From contig NZ_BMKD01000001.1 of assembly GCF_014643835.1 (NCBI RefSeq), positions 1,364,001-1,428,000 of the forward strand: 64,000 bases of DNA. Direction: 5' to 3'. This document shows, piece after piece, positions 55,380 through 64,000 of the stretch. The stretch's first letter is position 1. Each line of letters opens with the position of its first letter. The stretch comes from Mucilaginibacter rubeus (GTDB lineage: Bacteria; Bacteroidota; Bacteroidia; Sphingobacteriales; Sphingobacteriaceae). The position numbers were made by a program, and so were the translations under genes. The notes beneath the pieces are model-generated. The model had not been told where the DNA came from, ran no database searches, and saw nothing but the letters and a program-made list of their open reading frames with translations.

Positions 55380-56387
55380 TTAGCCCGCAACTTCAACTTC
55401 TTCTTTATTAACTTCATTAGGCCGGCCATTTTTGAAAGCTTTACGCGGCGATAAACCAAGCAATTCAAACATAGCCATATCGGTATCAAATGATGGGTTT
55501 GGCGTGGTAAGCAGCTTTTCGCCGGCAAAAATTGAATTAGCTCCTGCCATAAAACAGAAAGCCTGTTCAACCGTACTCATCTCCGTACGACCGGCAGATA
55601 AACGCACTACGGTTTTAGGCATAATGATCCTTGTTGTAGCCACCATCCTAACCATGTCCCAAACAGAAACACGGGGCTGATCGGCTAACGGAGTTCCTGC
55701 TACCGGAACTAAAGCATTAATAGGCACTGATTCGGGGTGTTTGGGCAGGTTCGACAATGTTTTGAGCATGGATACCCTGTCCTCCACCGTTTCACCCAGG
55801 CCAATGATGCCGCCGCTGCATACAGTGATCTTCGCTTTGCGCACATGTTCAAGCGTTTTAAGACGCTCATCATAGGTACGGGTGGTGATGATCCGTTTGT
55901 AATCTTCTTCGGATGTATCAAGATTATGATTGTAGGCATATAAACCGGCATCGGCCAAACGTTGCGCCTGGCTTTCTGTAAGCATGCCAAGGGTACAGCA
56001 CACTTCCATATCAAGGCTGTTCACCGCTTTAACCATATCAATTACCTTATCAAAATCGCGGTTATCGCGAACCTCACGCCATGCTGCACCCATGCATAAA
56101 CGTGATGCGCCACCGGCTTTTGCCTTTTCGGCAGCAGCGATTACTTCATCTTTCGGCATTATGGCATGTACATTTACACCTGTATTATAACGGGCAGCTT
56201 GCGGGCAGTAAGCACAATCTTCAGAACATCCACCTGTTTTTATCGATATCAATGAACTGATCTGCACTTCTGCATAATCTTTATTCTCGCGGTGGATCGT
56301 AGCGGCCTTGTATACAAGATCAAGCAATGGTGTGTGGTATATATCGGCTATTTCTTCTTTAGTCCAGTTATGTCTAACTTCTGTCAT
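55380..56387 (-). CDS. bioB: Biotin synthase
   Basis: 335 residues. Radical-SAM CxxxCxxC motif in KTGGCSEDCAYCPQ (about 52-60), followed by RLCMGAAWREVRDNRDFD, EVCCTLGMLTESQAQRL, AYNHNLDTSEEDYKRIITTRTYDERL, VCSGGIIGLGETVEDR and FMAGANSIFAGEKLLTTPNP, all standard in BioB, including the second iron-sulfur cluster ligands. It inserts sulfur into dethiobiotin. No other bio genes are in the window. Confidence 0.97.
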   Translation of the reverse strand: MTEVRHNWTKEEIADIYHTPLLDLVYKAATIHRENKDYAEVQISSLISIKTGGCSEDCAYCPQAARYNTGVNVHAIMPKDEVIAAAEKAKAGGASRLCMGAAWREVRDNRDFDKVIDMVKAVNSLDMEVCCTLGMLTESQAQRLADAGLYAYNHNLDTSEEDYKRIITTRTYDERLKTLEHVRKAKITVCSGGIIGLGETVEDRVSMLKTLSNLPKHPESVPINALVPVAGTPLADQPRVSVWDMVRMVATTRIIMPKTVVRLSAGRTEMSTVEQAFCFMAGANSIFAGEKLLTTPNPSFDTDMAMFELLGLSPRKAFKNGRPNEVNKEEVEVAG

Positions 56388-56603
56388 CAGTTTCAGATTA
56401 AATTCGTCCCAACAATGTTATTAAGTTATTGTAAACACGCAAATATTCAAAGATTATTTATAAATATAACATTTTGACAGCCCTCAAAAAGAAACTTACT
56501 ATATAACAAGGTTTTAAATATTTGGCAGCTTAGCCCTTCCGGGGTTCGTGTCCACGCTAACTGCTTATAAATTGCCGTGGGACAGGGACAACCGGCGGAT
56601 ATA

Positions 56604-57956
56604 CTACTTCAATAAAAACTTGGTAGCTAACCACAGCGGTAGTAAAAACCCTATACAATCGGTAAAAGTGGTGATGATGATGGATGATGCTACTGCGGGG
56701 TCAATCCCTACCCTTTTCAATATCAATGGAATGGAAGCGCCTGTTAAGCCTGCTATGATCAGGTTGCCTGTCATGGCTAAAAACAACACCAGGCCAAGCA
56801 GCGGATTGGCATCGTAAAAGAATGCTACTATAAACACGATGAGCCCATTGGCCGCGCCGTTGATCAGGCCTACTAAAAACTCTTTTAATACGGTGTTATA
56901 GGCTTGTTTATCGGAAAGATCACTTAATGAAATACGCCTAACAGTTACCGCCAATGCCTGTGTTGCGGCATTGCCACCCATACCTGCTATAATGGTCATA
57001 TAAGCCGAGATAATGGAAAGCTTGGCAACTGTCGAATCAAATGTTCGGATAATGGATGCAGCAAGGAATGCTGTGCCCAGGTTGATCACCAGCCATGGCA
57101 AACGGCTTTTTACTGCCTCCAGCCAGTTACCGCTCAATTCTTCATCTTCAGATACACCGGAGATCTTCAGGATGTCCTCGGTGTTTTCCTCTTCCATTAC
57201 GTCGATAATATCATCCACCGTAACGCGTCCGAGCAGTTTCATGTGATCATCAACAACCGGGATACTGGTAAGGTTATATTGCTTAATGAGACGGGCTACC
57301 TCTTCCTGGTCAAGCTCGGCTTTTACGTAAACAAAATCGGTAGTTACCAAATCGCTGATGCTGGCATCGGCGCGGGCCTTGATGACTGTTTTAATGGAGA
57401 GGATCCCTTTCAGTATGTCGTCATTATCAACTACGCAGATGGTATAAAACTCTTCCATCTCTTCCGACTGGCGAATGATCTCATCAAGCGCATCCTTTTT
57501 ATCCATGTTGATGTTTACCTTGATGATCTCAGAGTTCATCAAACCACCGGCAGTATCCTCGGCATAGTTCATCAAAGCCCGGATGCTGCTGGCATCTTCA
57601 TGATCGAGGTCTTCTAAGATCTCTTCCTGGTGTTCTTCGTCAAGCTGGGAAATGATGTCGGTAGCATCATCATAGTCAAGCTCTTCAACTATCTCGGTAC
57701 GTTTTTCGGGATCGAGGTTTACAAGCAGTTCGGCAGGGCCATGCTCTTCGTCCATTTCCGATAAAACTTCCGAAGCGACGTCGGCCGGGAGGATATTGAT
57801 GATCCTTTCTTTTTCTTCCTGCTGAAGTTTTTCAAATAATATAGCAATCTCCGAGGCGTGATATTCCTTCAGAACATTCTCTAACTCAGCATCATCGGCT
57901 TCGAGCGCTGTTTTAATGCGGAGCAGGTCGGTTTTATCTAATTCAAAAGATTGCAT
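56604..57956 (-). CDS. mgtE: MgtE-family magnesium transporter
   Basis: 450 residues. N-terminal MgtE_N superhelix (about 15-135, LPADVASEVLSEMDEEH, LVNLDPEKRTEIVEELDYDDATDIISQLDEEH), a pair of CBS domains (about 135-260, MNSEIIKVNINMDKKDALDE, YNLTSIPVVDDHMKLLGRVTVDDI) and five membrane helices (about 285-450) with PWLVINLGTAFLAASII, GMGGNAATQALAVTVRRI and NLIIAGLTGASIPLILKRVGIDPAVASSIIITTFTDCIGF. MgtE is a Mg2+-gated channel or transporter in the inner membrane, with the cytoplasmic domains closing the pore when Mg2+ is high. Single gene. Confidence 0.95.
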   Translation of the reverse strand: MQSFELDKTDLLRIKTALEADDAELENVLKEYHASEIAILFEKLQQEEKERIINILPADVASEVLSEMDEEHGPAELLVNLDPEKRTEIVEELDYDDATDIISQLDEEHQEEILEDLDHEDASSIRALMNYAEDTAGGLMNSEIIKVNINMDKKDALDEIIRQSEEMEEFYTICVVDNDDILKGILSIKTVIKARADASISDLVTTDFVYVKAELDQEEVARLIKQYNLTSIPVVDDHMKLLGRVTVDDIIDVMEEENTEDILKISGVSEDEELSGNWLEAVKSRLPWLVINLGTAFLAASIIRTFDSTVAKLSIISAYMTIIAGMGGNAATQALAVTVRRISLSDLSDKQAYNTVLKEFLVGLINGAANGLIVFIVAFFYDANPLLGLVLFLAMTGNLIIAGLTGASIPLILKRVGIDPAVASSIIITTFTDCIGFLLPLWLATKFLLK

Positions 57957-58044
57957 ACCCGACTAAATTAAAACAATTAGACCACAATTAAGGAATTAAA
58001 TGGACACAAAAAGAGTGCCTAAAGTGGCTATCGTAATGGAATCG

Positions 58045-58659
58045 TTAGATGCTGTGGTTGTATTTAACCTGCGAGCCGCTCACCTTGCTTAATTTAAAAA
58101 GCGCCGGCTCAACCTGCGTTTTTCGGATAGAAAGCTGGATACTGCAATCATTGTCAAATTGCTGATTAAGTACGCCAAGCCCCTCTTCCTTAATGATCCG
58201 CATCACATCATTCATTTGCAAATAATCAAATGAGATAGTGTATACGTCATTTACTGTTTTTGAAATGATAACCGAGTGGTTTAATGCATCCTCTGTGGCT
58301 GCTTTATAAGCATTAATCAAACCCGGAACCCCTAATAAGGTGCCGCCGAAATATCGGACCACTACAACCAGGAGATTGGTAAGATCTTTTGACAGCAGTG
58401 TATTCAGGATTGGTCTGCCTGCAGTACCTGAAGGCTCACCGTCATCATTAACCCTGAACACCGAGCGGTCGATGGTTAAACGCATAGCCCAGCAATGGTG
58501 ATTGGCTTTGGGATGTTCTGATTTTAGTCGGGCAACTATTGCCTTGATGTCATTTTCAGAACTGATGGGATAAGCATAGGCCAGGAACTTGCTGCCGCGG
58601 TCGCGAAAAACACCTTCGGCAGGGTTTTCTATGGTTTTATAAGTATCGTCAAAAAGCAT
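58045..58659 (-). CDS. YigZ/IMPACT-family protein
   Basis: 204 residues. The N-terminal UPF0029 domain is recognised from EGVFRDRGSKFLAYAYPISSENDIK, HPKANHHCWAMRL, NDDGEPSGTAGRPILNTLL and VVVVRYFGGTLLGVPGLINAYKAA. A C-terminal DUF1949-like ferredoxin fold follows. Related proteins are involved in translation or stress regulation; the bacterial role is not settled. It is the last gene of the ribD-EamA-yigZ run, 9 bp after the EamA gene. Confidence 0.9.
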   Translation of the reverse strand: MLFDDTYKTIENPAEGVFRDRGSKFLAYAYPISSENDIKAIVARLKSEHPKANHHCWAMRLTIDRSVFRVNDDGEPSGTAGRPILNTLLSKDLTNLLVVVVRYFGGTLLGVPGLINAYKAATEDALNHSVIISKTVNDVYTISFDYLQMNDVMRIIKEEGLGVLNQQFDNDCSIQLSIRKTQVEPALFKLSKVSGSQVKYNHSI

Positions 58660-58668
58660 TCAAAAATA

Positions 58669-59547
58669 TTACCGGTGCAGGAAGCCCAATGTTTGCGGGA
58701 AATAAATAATGATAATAGCCAGCACCGCTATAGCTATGCCGATTTTATTAAGCAGGCTCAGCTTCTCTTTAAATACAAAGATGCCAACCAGCGTACCAAC
58801 CACAATAACGCCAATATTTACCGACGAAAACACTGCCGAAGGGCTGTTCGCCAGCGCCTGGTGCGCCTTTAAGTAAAAAAGGATATTGCCAAAATTGGCT
58901 ATCCCTAATACCCAGCCTATGAGGATATGCGGCAATGAAAATTTCATTTTTTTTGTGGATACCTGGTAAATCAAACCAGCAAGGGTTAATATAAACGCAA
59001 TAATAAAGATGACAAAAATGGCTGTGGTAAAAGGTACATTATTGACCTTGGTAAGCTGTTTTAGCAATACATCAATTACGCCAAAACCGAGGAAAACAAT
59101 TAACAGGTAAATCCATGAGCCCTTTTCAACTTTGTTACCTGCCGATTTTTGCCAGGGTATAGAGCAGATGATAGCAATGAAAGCCAGTATAATGCCGATG
59201 GCTTTTACCATACCGGTGGCTTCGCCAAATAAAACAAATGCTGCCAGTATGGGGATAAACAGGGATAAGCGTTGTGCCACGTCTGTACGAACGATACCGG
59301 CCTTGCGCACCGACGTTGCCATGATTACAAATATTGCCGGGAACAGAATCCCCAAAGCCACGTAATTATAAACAGGCCCGTTTTGAATAATACTCAGCTG
59401 TGGTTTAAAAAAGAACCAGGTAAGCAAAATAGCCATAGAGTAGTTCCAGGTAATGGCCTGGTAAACGTCCACATGGTAGCGTTTTGCCAGTTTCAGCAAA
59501 ATGGAAACGATAACACTACAGCAAATACTTAAAAAAACGAACAGCAT
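58669..59547 (-). CDS. EamA/DMT-family inner-membrane transporter
   Basis: 292 residues with about ten hydrophobic segments in two repeated five-helix EamA units: FVFLSICCSVIVSILLKLAKR..., VALGILFPAIFVIMATSV, FVLFGEATGMVKAIGIILAFIAII and, in the second half, FAVIDVLL-type and VFSSVNIGVIVVGTLVGIFVFKEKLS, NKIGIAIAVLAIIIIYF. DMT transporters export or import small metabolites; the substrate is unknown. It starts directly after the ribD stop, so co-expression is likely, but a link to riboflavin transport is only a guess. Confidence 0.85.
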   Translation of the reverse strand: MLFVFLSICCSVIVSILLKLAKRYHVDVYQAITWNYSMAILLTWFFFKPQLSIIQNGPVYNYVALGILFPAIFVIMATSVRKAGIVRTDVAQRLSLFIPILAAFVLFGEATGMVKAIGIILAFIAIICSIPWQKSAGNKVEKGSWIYLLIVFLGFGVIDVLLKQLTKVNNVPFTTAIFVIFIIAFILTLAGLIYQVSTKKMKFSLPHILIGWVLGIANFGNILFYLKAHQALANSPSAVFSSVNIGVIVVGTLVGIFVFKEKLSLLNKIGIAIAVLAIIIIYFPQTLGFLHR

Positions 59548-60603
59548 TTATATAACCGGCTTATTGTATAACAAATGGAGGCGATCGGCGCCTACAGGAT
59601 ATTCATCGGCAAGTATACTTGTTATTTGCGGTGCTTTTATACCTTTCCCTAAAACTTTATTACCGGTAAATACCCTGGCTTCGTCCCAAAGGCCGGCTTC
59701 AATAAATGATTCAAGTGTTTTAGCACCGCCTTCAATAATAACAGATTGGATATCCTGAAGGTATAATTGGTACAAAATGTATTGCGGCACAAAGCGTTCA
59801 AAATCTTCAAGTGCTATATACCTGTTTTTACCGTCAACATCAAACTTAACCTCGTTAAATATCAACGTTTCTGCAGATTGATCAAATATGTTCAACCCTT
59901 TATTCAATTCCAGCCGGCGGTCAATCACCACACGCTTAGGCGACGGGCCATCCCAGTAACGGGTGTTTAATTGTGGGTTGTCACTTAATACCGTGTTTTT
60001 GCCAACCAGTATAGCATCTTCTTCACTGCGCCATTTGTGTACCAGTTTGCGCGATTCGGGCCCCGTGATCCAAAACTGCCTGCCATCTGCCGGAGCAAAA
60101 AAGCCATCCTGTGTTTGTGCCCACTTTAATATAATATATGGCCTGTGCTTTTGTACCTTGGTAAAAAAGCGACGGTTAAGCCATTGACATTCCTGTTCTA
60201 ATACGCCGGTTATTACTTGAATGCCGGCAGCCTGCAATTTTTCAATACCTTTTCCGTCGACCTGAGCAAATGGGTCGCGGCAACCAACAATCACTTCAGG
60301 GATTTGATGTTTGATGATCAGATCGGCGCAGGGCGGCGTTTTACCATAATGCGCACAAGGCTCTAATGAAACATATATAATCGAGTTTTTCAGCAGTTGG
60401 GCGTAGTTATCAAACCTTTGCGTAACCTGTTCAATAGCGTTAACTTCGGCATGGGCCTGGCCGTATTTCTGATGATAGCCCTCTCCTATTATTTTGCCAT
60501 CGTGAACTACTACCGCGCCAACCATAGGGTTCGGACTAACGTATCCTGCACCCAATTGAGCAAGCTCCAAACAACGGCGCATATATTTTTCATGTTCAAG
60601 CAT
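59548..60603 (-). CDS. ribD: Bifunctional diaminohydroxyphosphoribosylaminopyrimidine deaminase/reductase
   Basis: 351 residues. Deaminase domain (1-145) with zinc site HAEVNAIEQV and EPCAHYGKTPPCADLI; reductase domain (about 150-351) with RPYIILKWAQTQDGFFAP, WITGPESRKLVHKWRSEEDAILVGKNTVLSDNPQLNTR and IQSVIIEGGAKTLESFIEAGLWDEARVF. It performs two successive steps of riboflavin synthesis. Divergent from prmC with only 33 bp between the start codons, so their promoters overlap. Confidence 0.96.
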   Translation of the reverse strand: MLEHEKYMRRCLELAQLGAGYVSPNPMVGAVVVHDGKIIGEGYHQKYGQAHAEVNAIEQVTQRFDNYAQLLKNSIIYVSLEPCAHYGKTPPCADLIIKHQIPEVIVGCRDPFAQVDGKGIEKLQAAGIQVITGVLEQECQWLNRRFFTKVQKHRPYIILKWAQTQDGFFAPADGRQFWITGPESRKLVHKWRSEEDAILVGKNTVLSDNPQLNTRYWDGPSPKRVVIDRRLELNKGLNIFDQSAETLIFNEVKFDVDGKNRYIALEDFERFVPQYILYQLYLQDIQSVIIEGGAKTLESFIEAGLWDEARVFTGNKVLGKGIKAPQITSILADEYPVGADRLHLLYNKPVI

Positions 60604-60636
60604 GCTGCAAAAGTAGCTTTTATGTTACTTTGTTGC

Positions 60637-61500
60637 ATGATTACAATTAAGGATGTTTTTGAAGATTACAGGCAGCAGATAAATGGCATTTATGATGCTG
60701 TTGAAACCGAAGCTATTACGCTGTTTGTTATTGCCGAAGTTACCGGTTTATCAAGGGCATCTGTTAAGGCATTCCCCGAAAGAGCGTTAACTGCTGAACA
60801 GTCGGAACGGGCGAAAAACATCCTTGCCGAACTAAAAACAGGCAAACCTATTCAATACATCTTTGGTGTCACCGAGTTTTTTGGCTTGCGATTTAAAGTA
60901 AACCCATATGTGCTGATCCCACGCCCGGAAACTGAGGAACTGGTGGAATGGATTTTAGAAGGCGAAAGGTTAAAGGCAAAAGGTGAAAGGTTTTCTGTGC
61001 TGGATATAGGTACCGGTAGTGGGTGTATCGCCATCAGCCTGAAAAAGAATTTGGCAAATGCGGATGTTTCTGCGATAGATATATCCGAAGGAGCTTTGGA
61101 AACCGCCAAGGAAAATGCTTTGTTAAATGAAGTTGAGGTTAATTTTATTCTGGCTGATATTTTAAATATTGAGCATAATAAAGAAGAGGCTCAATATAAT
61201 ATCATTGTAAGCAACCCTCCTTATGTTACGCTTGATGATAAAAAGCAGATGCATAGTAATGTTACAGATTTTGAGCCACATACTGCTTTGTTTGTACCCC
61301 AACATGATCCGCTGATATTTTACCGGGCCATAGCCGATTTTTCACTTTGTAATTTGATTGCCGGCGGCTTGCTTTTCTTCGAGATCAATGAAAATTTAGG
61401 CAATGAAACTGTTGAGCTATTAACTGGTAAGGGATTTAAAAACATTGAGTTAAGAAAAGACATGAGCGGTAGGGACAGGATGGTGAAAGCGCAGCTTTAA
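60637..61500 (+). CDS. prmC: Peptide chain release factor N5-glutamine methyltransferase
   Basis: 287 residues from the ATG at 60637 (MITIKDVFEDYRQQ...). The frame is open further upstream, but there it overlaps ribD on the other strand and shows no homology; an ATG at 60622 is a minor alternative. N-terminal helical domain, then the methyltransferase with KPIQYIFGVTEFFGLRFKVNPYVLIPRPETEELVEW, SAM motif VLDIGTGSGCIAISL and the NPPY catalytic motif in IIVSNPPYVTLDD. PrmC methylates the GGQ glutamine of release factors RF1 and RF2. Confidence 0.95.
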   Translation: MITIKDVFEDYRQQINGIYDAVETEAITLFVIAEVTGLSRASVKAFPERALTAEQSERAKNILAELKTGKPIQYIFGVTEFFGLRFKVNPYVLIPRPETEELVEWILEGERLKAKGERFSVLDIGTGSGCIAISLKKNLANADVSAIDISEGALETAKENALLNEVEVNFILADILNIEHNKEEAQYNIIVSNPPYVTLDDKKQMHSNVTDFEPHTALFVPQHDPLIFYRAIADFSLCNLIAGGLLFFEINENLGNETVELLTGKGFKNIELRKDMSGRDRMVKAQL

Positions 61501-61504
61501 AAGG

Positions 61505-62614
61505 TTACAACTTATCGCTTATCACGCCCTCAAACTTGTAATAGTTACTGTAAAACAGCCAGTAAGCAATACCAAAGTTTAAAGGAACCAACACCCAAAG
61601 CAGCTTGAACATAATGATCCAGAACAATACAATAAATAACCCCAGGATCCATTGCAGGTACTTATCCATATTAAGGCCAAACCAGTAAAGCAGGCAATGA
61701 AACAGCATCGCGGTGCTTAAGCCAACAAGCAGCAGTTCAACAGCCATCAACGGGCTAAACCTGCTGAACAGCCAGATACTTTCGGGGATGAGCAAAAGAA
61801 AATAAACGCCTATAAAATTCAGAAACAGCTGCGGCTTGCTATAGGGCAAATTGCGGGAAAAGCCAAGGCCGTTCTCTTCAAATTTCCTTTCCTCAAATAT
61901 CAATACAATATGTGCCGTTATAACAGCAAGGATTGCTATACCAGCAACACGGACATCAGTTTTAACATCAGCAAACACGTAAAACACCCCGGTGATGATA
62001 AGCCAGGAAAGCGCCTTGGTAATGAGGTATGGAACCCTGCGCTTATCTAACAGGTGGTAAATGTAAAGGCTGAAATAAGGTTTGCGCCATTTGCTGCTTA
62101 GTTTTAATAATATGGATCGATCACTGCCGTCAACAAGCCTGTTAACTTGCTTTGTATAAACAACTGCACTTAAATAAGTTAAGGCGATTAAATATAGTAA
62201 AATGCAAACCGGAAATAAATAATAATGATTGGAAAAACCCACACCCACAGCAATAAGTGCGTACAATATTACCGGCGATGATATAGCAGCCTGTACGCAA
62301 AACCAGCTTTTTATTTGCTCCCCTTTGCTCAGGGCATTGCTGCTATAAAATAAAAAATGTTGGCCGGAGGCAAAGATTTGCCCGGATACGTAATGCCAGC
62401 TTTTAACTGCATAAATAAACCAGCTTATAAACACCAGGATCATTACAACCGAACTGCTGTCCATAGCCAGCATCAGTGCTTTATGATAGCCTATTAAATA
62501 TTGGGGAGGCACTACGCCAACCATTGCCAAAAATATAAATAACAAAATCCCGGCATGCACCCGGAAAAAACCGTTTGCAAAAATCTTTAACAATACCTTG
62601 GTTAGCGATTTCAT
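61505..62614 (-). CDS. Multi-pass membrane protein, permease partner of the ABC ATPase
   Basis: 369 residues with about nine or ten hydrophobic segments (for example GILLFIFLAMVGVVP, MILVFISWFIYAV, VILYALIAVGVGF, WLIITGVFYVFADV, IAILAVITAHIVLIF, LQWILGLFIVLFWIIMFKLLWVLVPL). No family is recognised with certainty; it has the look of ABC-2-like exporter permeases of Bacteroidota. Its start codon overlaps the stop of the ATPase gene (TGATG), which strongly suggests translational coupling and a two-component exporter. Cargo is unknown. Confidence 0.7.
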   Translation of the reverse strand: MKSLTKVLLKIFANGFFRVHAGILLFIFLAMVGVVPPQYLIGYHKALMLAMDSSSVVMILVFISWFIYAVKSWHYVSGQIFASGQHFLFYSSNALSKGEQIKSWFCVQAAISSPVILYALIAVGVGFSNHYYLFPVCILLYLIALTYLSAVVYTKQVNRLVDGSDRSILLKLSSKWRKPYFSLYIYHLLDKRRVPYLITKALSWLIITGVFYVFADVKTDVRVAGIAILAVITAHIVLIFEERKFEENGLGFSRNLPYSKPQLFLNFIGVYFLLLIPESIWLFSRFSPLMAVELLLVGLSTAMLFHCLLYWFGLNMDKYLQWILGLFIVLFWIIMFKLLWVLVPLNFGIAYWLFYSNYYKFEGVISDKL

Positions 62615-63249
62615 CAGCTGATAAACTTTAAAGCTTGATCTTCGACGAGAAGTTCACCTGATACGGGTAATGAGCCATCCTCAAGTATTTGGTGCGATGA
62701 CAGTAAAAAGCCAGTTCCCTCCTGCTCATACCTTTCCCTTATCCAACTATTTAATGTTGCCAACGAAGCCGTATCAATAGTGATCAAAGGCTCATCAAGC
62801 AGGATTAATTTGGGCTTGCCCAAAAAGGCAAGTAGCAGGGAAAGCTTTTTCATCATGCCACTGCTGTAAGTGCCAACCGGGCGGTCAATGAAGCTTTGCA
62901 TGCCCATGCTTTTAATATACTGCTCCTCCTGTCGCGCCGGCGCGCTTTTAGCAGCGATAAACAGGGCGATCATTTCTGAACCTGTTAAAAAATCGGGAAA
63001 TACGGGTTCGGCCTCGGCAAAGTTTACCAGCTTGCGGTAGGCCACCGGTTGCTTTTTTATGCTGATGCTTTCATCAAGCAAGATATCGCCATGAAACGCT
63101 AATATCCCGGCAATAGATTTTAGCAGGGTGCTTTTACCGGAACCATTTACCCCTTTTATCCAGTAAATACCGTGCTTCAATTGCAGGTTCTCAATTTTTA
63201 AGGCCGGATAATTACCGTATGATTTTGTAAAGTTTTGAAATTGCAACAT
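62614..63249 (-). CDS. ABC transporter ATP-binding protein
   Basis: 211 residues. Walker A in GVNGSGKSTLLKSIAG (about 34-45), the signature YSSGMMKKLSLLLAFLGKP and Walker B with the catalytic Glu in LILLDEPLITID, followed by the H loop in LLSSHQILED. The size and lack of extra domains fit an exporter or ABC-2 type nucleotide-binding subunit. Encoded just upstream of its membrane partner with a one-base overlap. Confidence 0.93.
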   Translation of the reverse strand: MLQFQNFTKSYGNYPALKIENLQLKHGIYWIKGVNGSGKSTLLKSIAGILAFHGDILLDESISIKKQPVAYRKLVNFAEAEPVFPDFLTGSEMIALFIAAKSAPARQEEQYIKSMGMQSFIDRPVGTYSSGMMKKLSLLLAFLGKPKLILLDEPLITIDTASLATLNSWIRERYEQEGTGFLLSSHQILEDGSLPVSGELLVEDQALKFIS

Positions 63250-63284
63250 CGTTGGTTTGATAACAAAATGAACCTGTTGTTACA

Positions 63285-63314
63285 CAAAAAAGAGAGGCCT
63301 GAATGTGCCTCTCT
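63285..63314 (-). terminator. Intrinsic terminator after ddl
   Basis: AGAGAGGC (63291-63298) and GCCTCTCT (63307-63314) pair around an 8-nt loop; on the minus strand the hairpin is followed by TTTTTT (63285-63290). It ends the ddl transcript before the ABC genes. Confidence 0.7.
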
Positions 63315-63362
63315 CACAATAAAATTAAAATAAATCCGAAACCGAAAATCTCAATTCCGAAA

Positions 63363-64000
63363 TTATAGCGCTGCTCCTTCAATTAGGGCGCTGTAAAACT
63401 CACCTACATCCATACCTGCCGCACGTACCTGTTGCGGAATCAAACTGGCGGCAGACTGACCTGGTGTGGTGTTGATCTCAATAAAATAAAAATCATTACT
63501 GCCTTCAAGCAAAATAAAGTCGATCCTGGCCATGCCGCGGCAGTTGAGGCGGGTATACACCTCGGTAACTATGCCGGCAATTTCTTTAACCTTTTCAGCC
63601 GAAAGGTCGGCGGGAGTTATTTCTTGTGTTACACCAGAAGTATATTTCGCCTCGTAATCAAAAAAATCTTTTGAGGTTATAATTTCTGTAGCAGGCAATA
63701 CCTTTATTTTACCGTGCAGGCGTGCTATACCAATGCTGAACTCGCGGCCTTTAATAAATTCTTCTACTAACACCTGGGCATCTTCCTGAAATGCCCTGTT
63801 CAATGCTTCCGGCAGGCCGGCTATGTTTTGAACCTTGCTCATACCCACGCTGCTGCCACCATTATTAGGTTTAACAAACAACGGAAATTTCAAATTAGCT
63901 GCTATTGTGGCAACGTCATGCACATCGCGCTCAAATAAACGCATGGAATGTGCGGTATGCAAGCCATGGATCCCGTGCACGATAGCTTTGGTATAAGCCT
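63363..64000 (-). CDS. ddl: D-alanine--D-alanine ligase (partial, 5' end outside window)
   Basis: The frame is open to the window edge, so about 212 C-terminal residues are visible. ATP-grasp motifs are clear: FPLFVKPNNGGSSVGMSKV, VLVEEFIKGREFSIGI, FFDYEAKYTSG, RGMARIDFILL and the Mg-binding FYFIEINTTPGQSAASLIPQQ. A GTG inside the frame at 63980 is not the true start because homology continues upstream. It joins two D-Ala for peptidoglycan synthesis in the cytosol. The terminator at 63285-63314 follows it. Confidence 0.94.
   Translation of the reverse strand, partial: AYTKAIVHGIHGLHTAHSMRLFERDVHDVATIAANLKFPLFVKPNNGGSSVGMSKVQNIAGLPEALNRAFQEDAQVLVEEFIKGREFSIGIARLHGKIKVLPATEIITSKDFFDYEAKYTSGVTQEITPADLSAEKVKEIAGIVTEVYTRLNCRGMARIDFILLEGSNDFYFIEINTTPGQSAASLIPQQVRAAGMDVGEFYSALIEGAAL

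Noticed and set aside
56520-56600. T-loop-like GGGTTCGTGTCC and a loose dyad near the end of mgtE
   Set aside because: No surrounding cloverleaf and imperfect pairing; considered chance similarity.
60397-60636. Upstream extension of the prmC frame
   Set aside because: It overlaps ribD on the opposite strand; PrmC homology begins at the ATG at 60637.
62929-62948. Second GC-rich palindromic stretch (GCGCCGGCGCG) in the ABC ATPase gene
   Set aside because: Short, in frame and encoding ordinary residues (SAPARQ) in a variable loop; not enough similarity to call a repeat family.

Overview
The window looks like a chromosomal segment of a Gram-negative Bacteroidota, most likely a Sphingobacteriaceae member close to Mucilaginibacter or Pedobacter. 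The support is paired SusC/SusD outer-membrane uptake genes, ECF sigma/FecR pairs, dense secreted glycoside hydrolases, weak Shine-Dalgarno signals and TAnnTTTG-type -7 promoter elements. The genus is an inference from protein style; no rRNA or complete tRNA gene is present.

Layout. (1) 1-742: a partial ArsC/YffB-like gene and a secreted cupin. (2) 878-9413: two signalling modules in mirror image. Each has a sigma-54-type AAA+ activator followed by a TPR/HisKA_2 histidine kinase; they diverge from a shared region at 4449-4849. (3) 9414-9749: a gene-free border with a bidirectional terminator and two fragments resembling tRNA 3' ends. (4) 9750-47797: a polysaccharide utilization locus (PUL) of about 38 kb, entirely on the minus strand. 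(5) 48097-50716: a small secreted protein and a TonB-dependent receptor on the plus strand, preceded by a strong hairpin. (6) 50938-64000: housekeeping genes (ubiX, ppx/gppA-like, ppk1, yajQ, bioB, mgtE, yigZ-like, an EamA transporter, ribD, prmC, an ABC exporter and a partial ddl).

How the PUL probably works. Transcribed right to left it encodes GH29, a lyase-like jelly roll, GH36, sigma/FecR/SusC/SusD set 2, GH97, a GATase-like protein, sigma/FecR/SusC/SusD set 1, GH28, a PQQ-type sugar dehydrogenase with its own cytochrome c, GH105, a second GH28, an unassigned six-hairpin enzyme, a beta-propeller protein, GH2, GH95 and GH31. Both SusC proteins carry an N-terminal STN domain, so each uptake pair should signal through FecR to its ECF sigma factor. 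GH28 and GH105 point to a galacturonate/rhamnose backbone (pectin, rhamnogalacturonan I). GH29 and GH95 point to fucose or L-galactose caps, and GH36, GH97, GH2 and possibly GH31 to galactose side groups. A decorated rhamnogalacturonan such as seed mucilage is a reasonable guess; the substrate is not proven by sequence.

The observations I rate highest are: a palindromic TGGTACCA-centred element shared by the FecR1 and GH29 upstream regions; terminator-like hairpins on the antisense strand in both FecR-SusC gaps, one with a matching -7 element, as expected of cis-antisense PUL RNAs; a perfect LacI/GalR-type operator upstream of the second sigma factor; the mirrored two-component modules with shared intergenic motifs; the oxidoreductase pair embedded in a hydrolytic locus; and an unassigned (alpha/alpha)6 enzyme.
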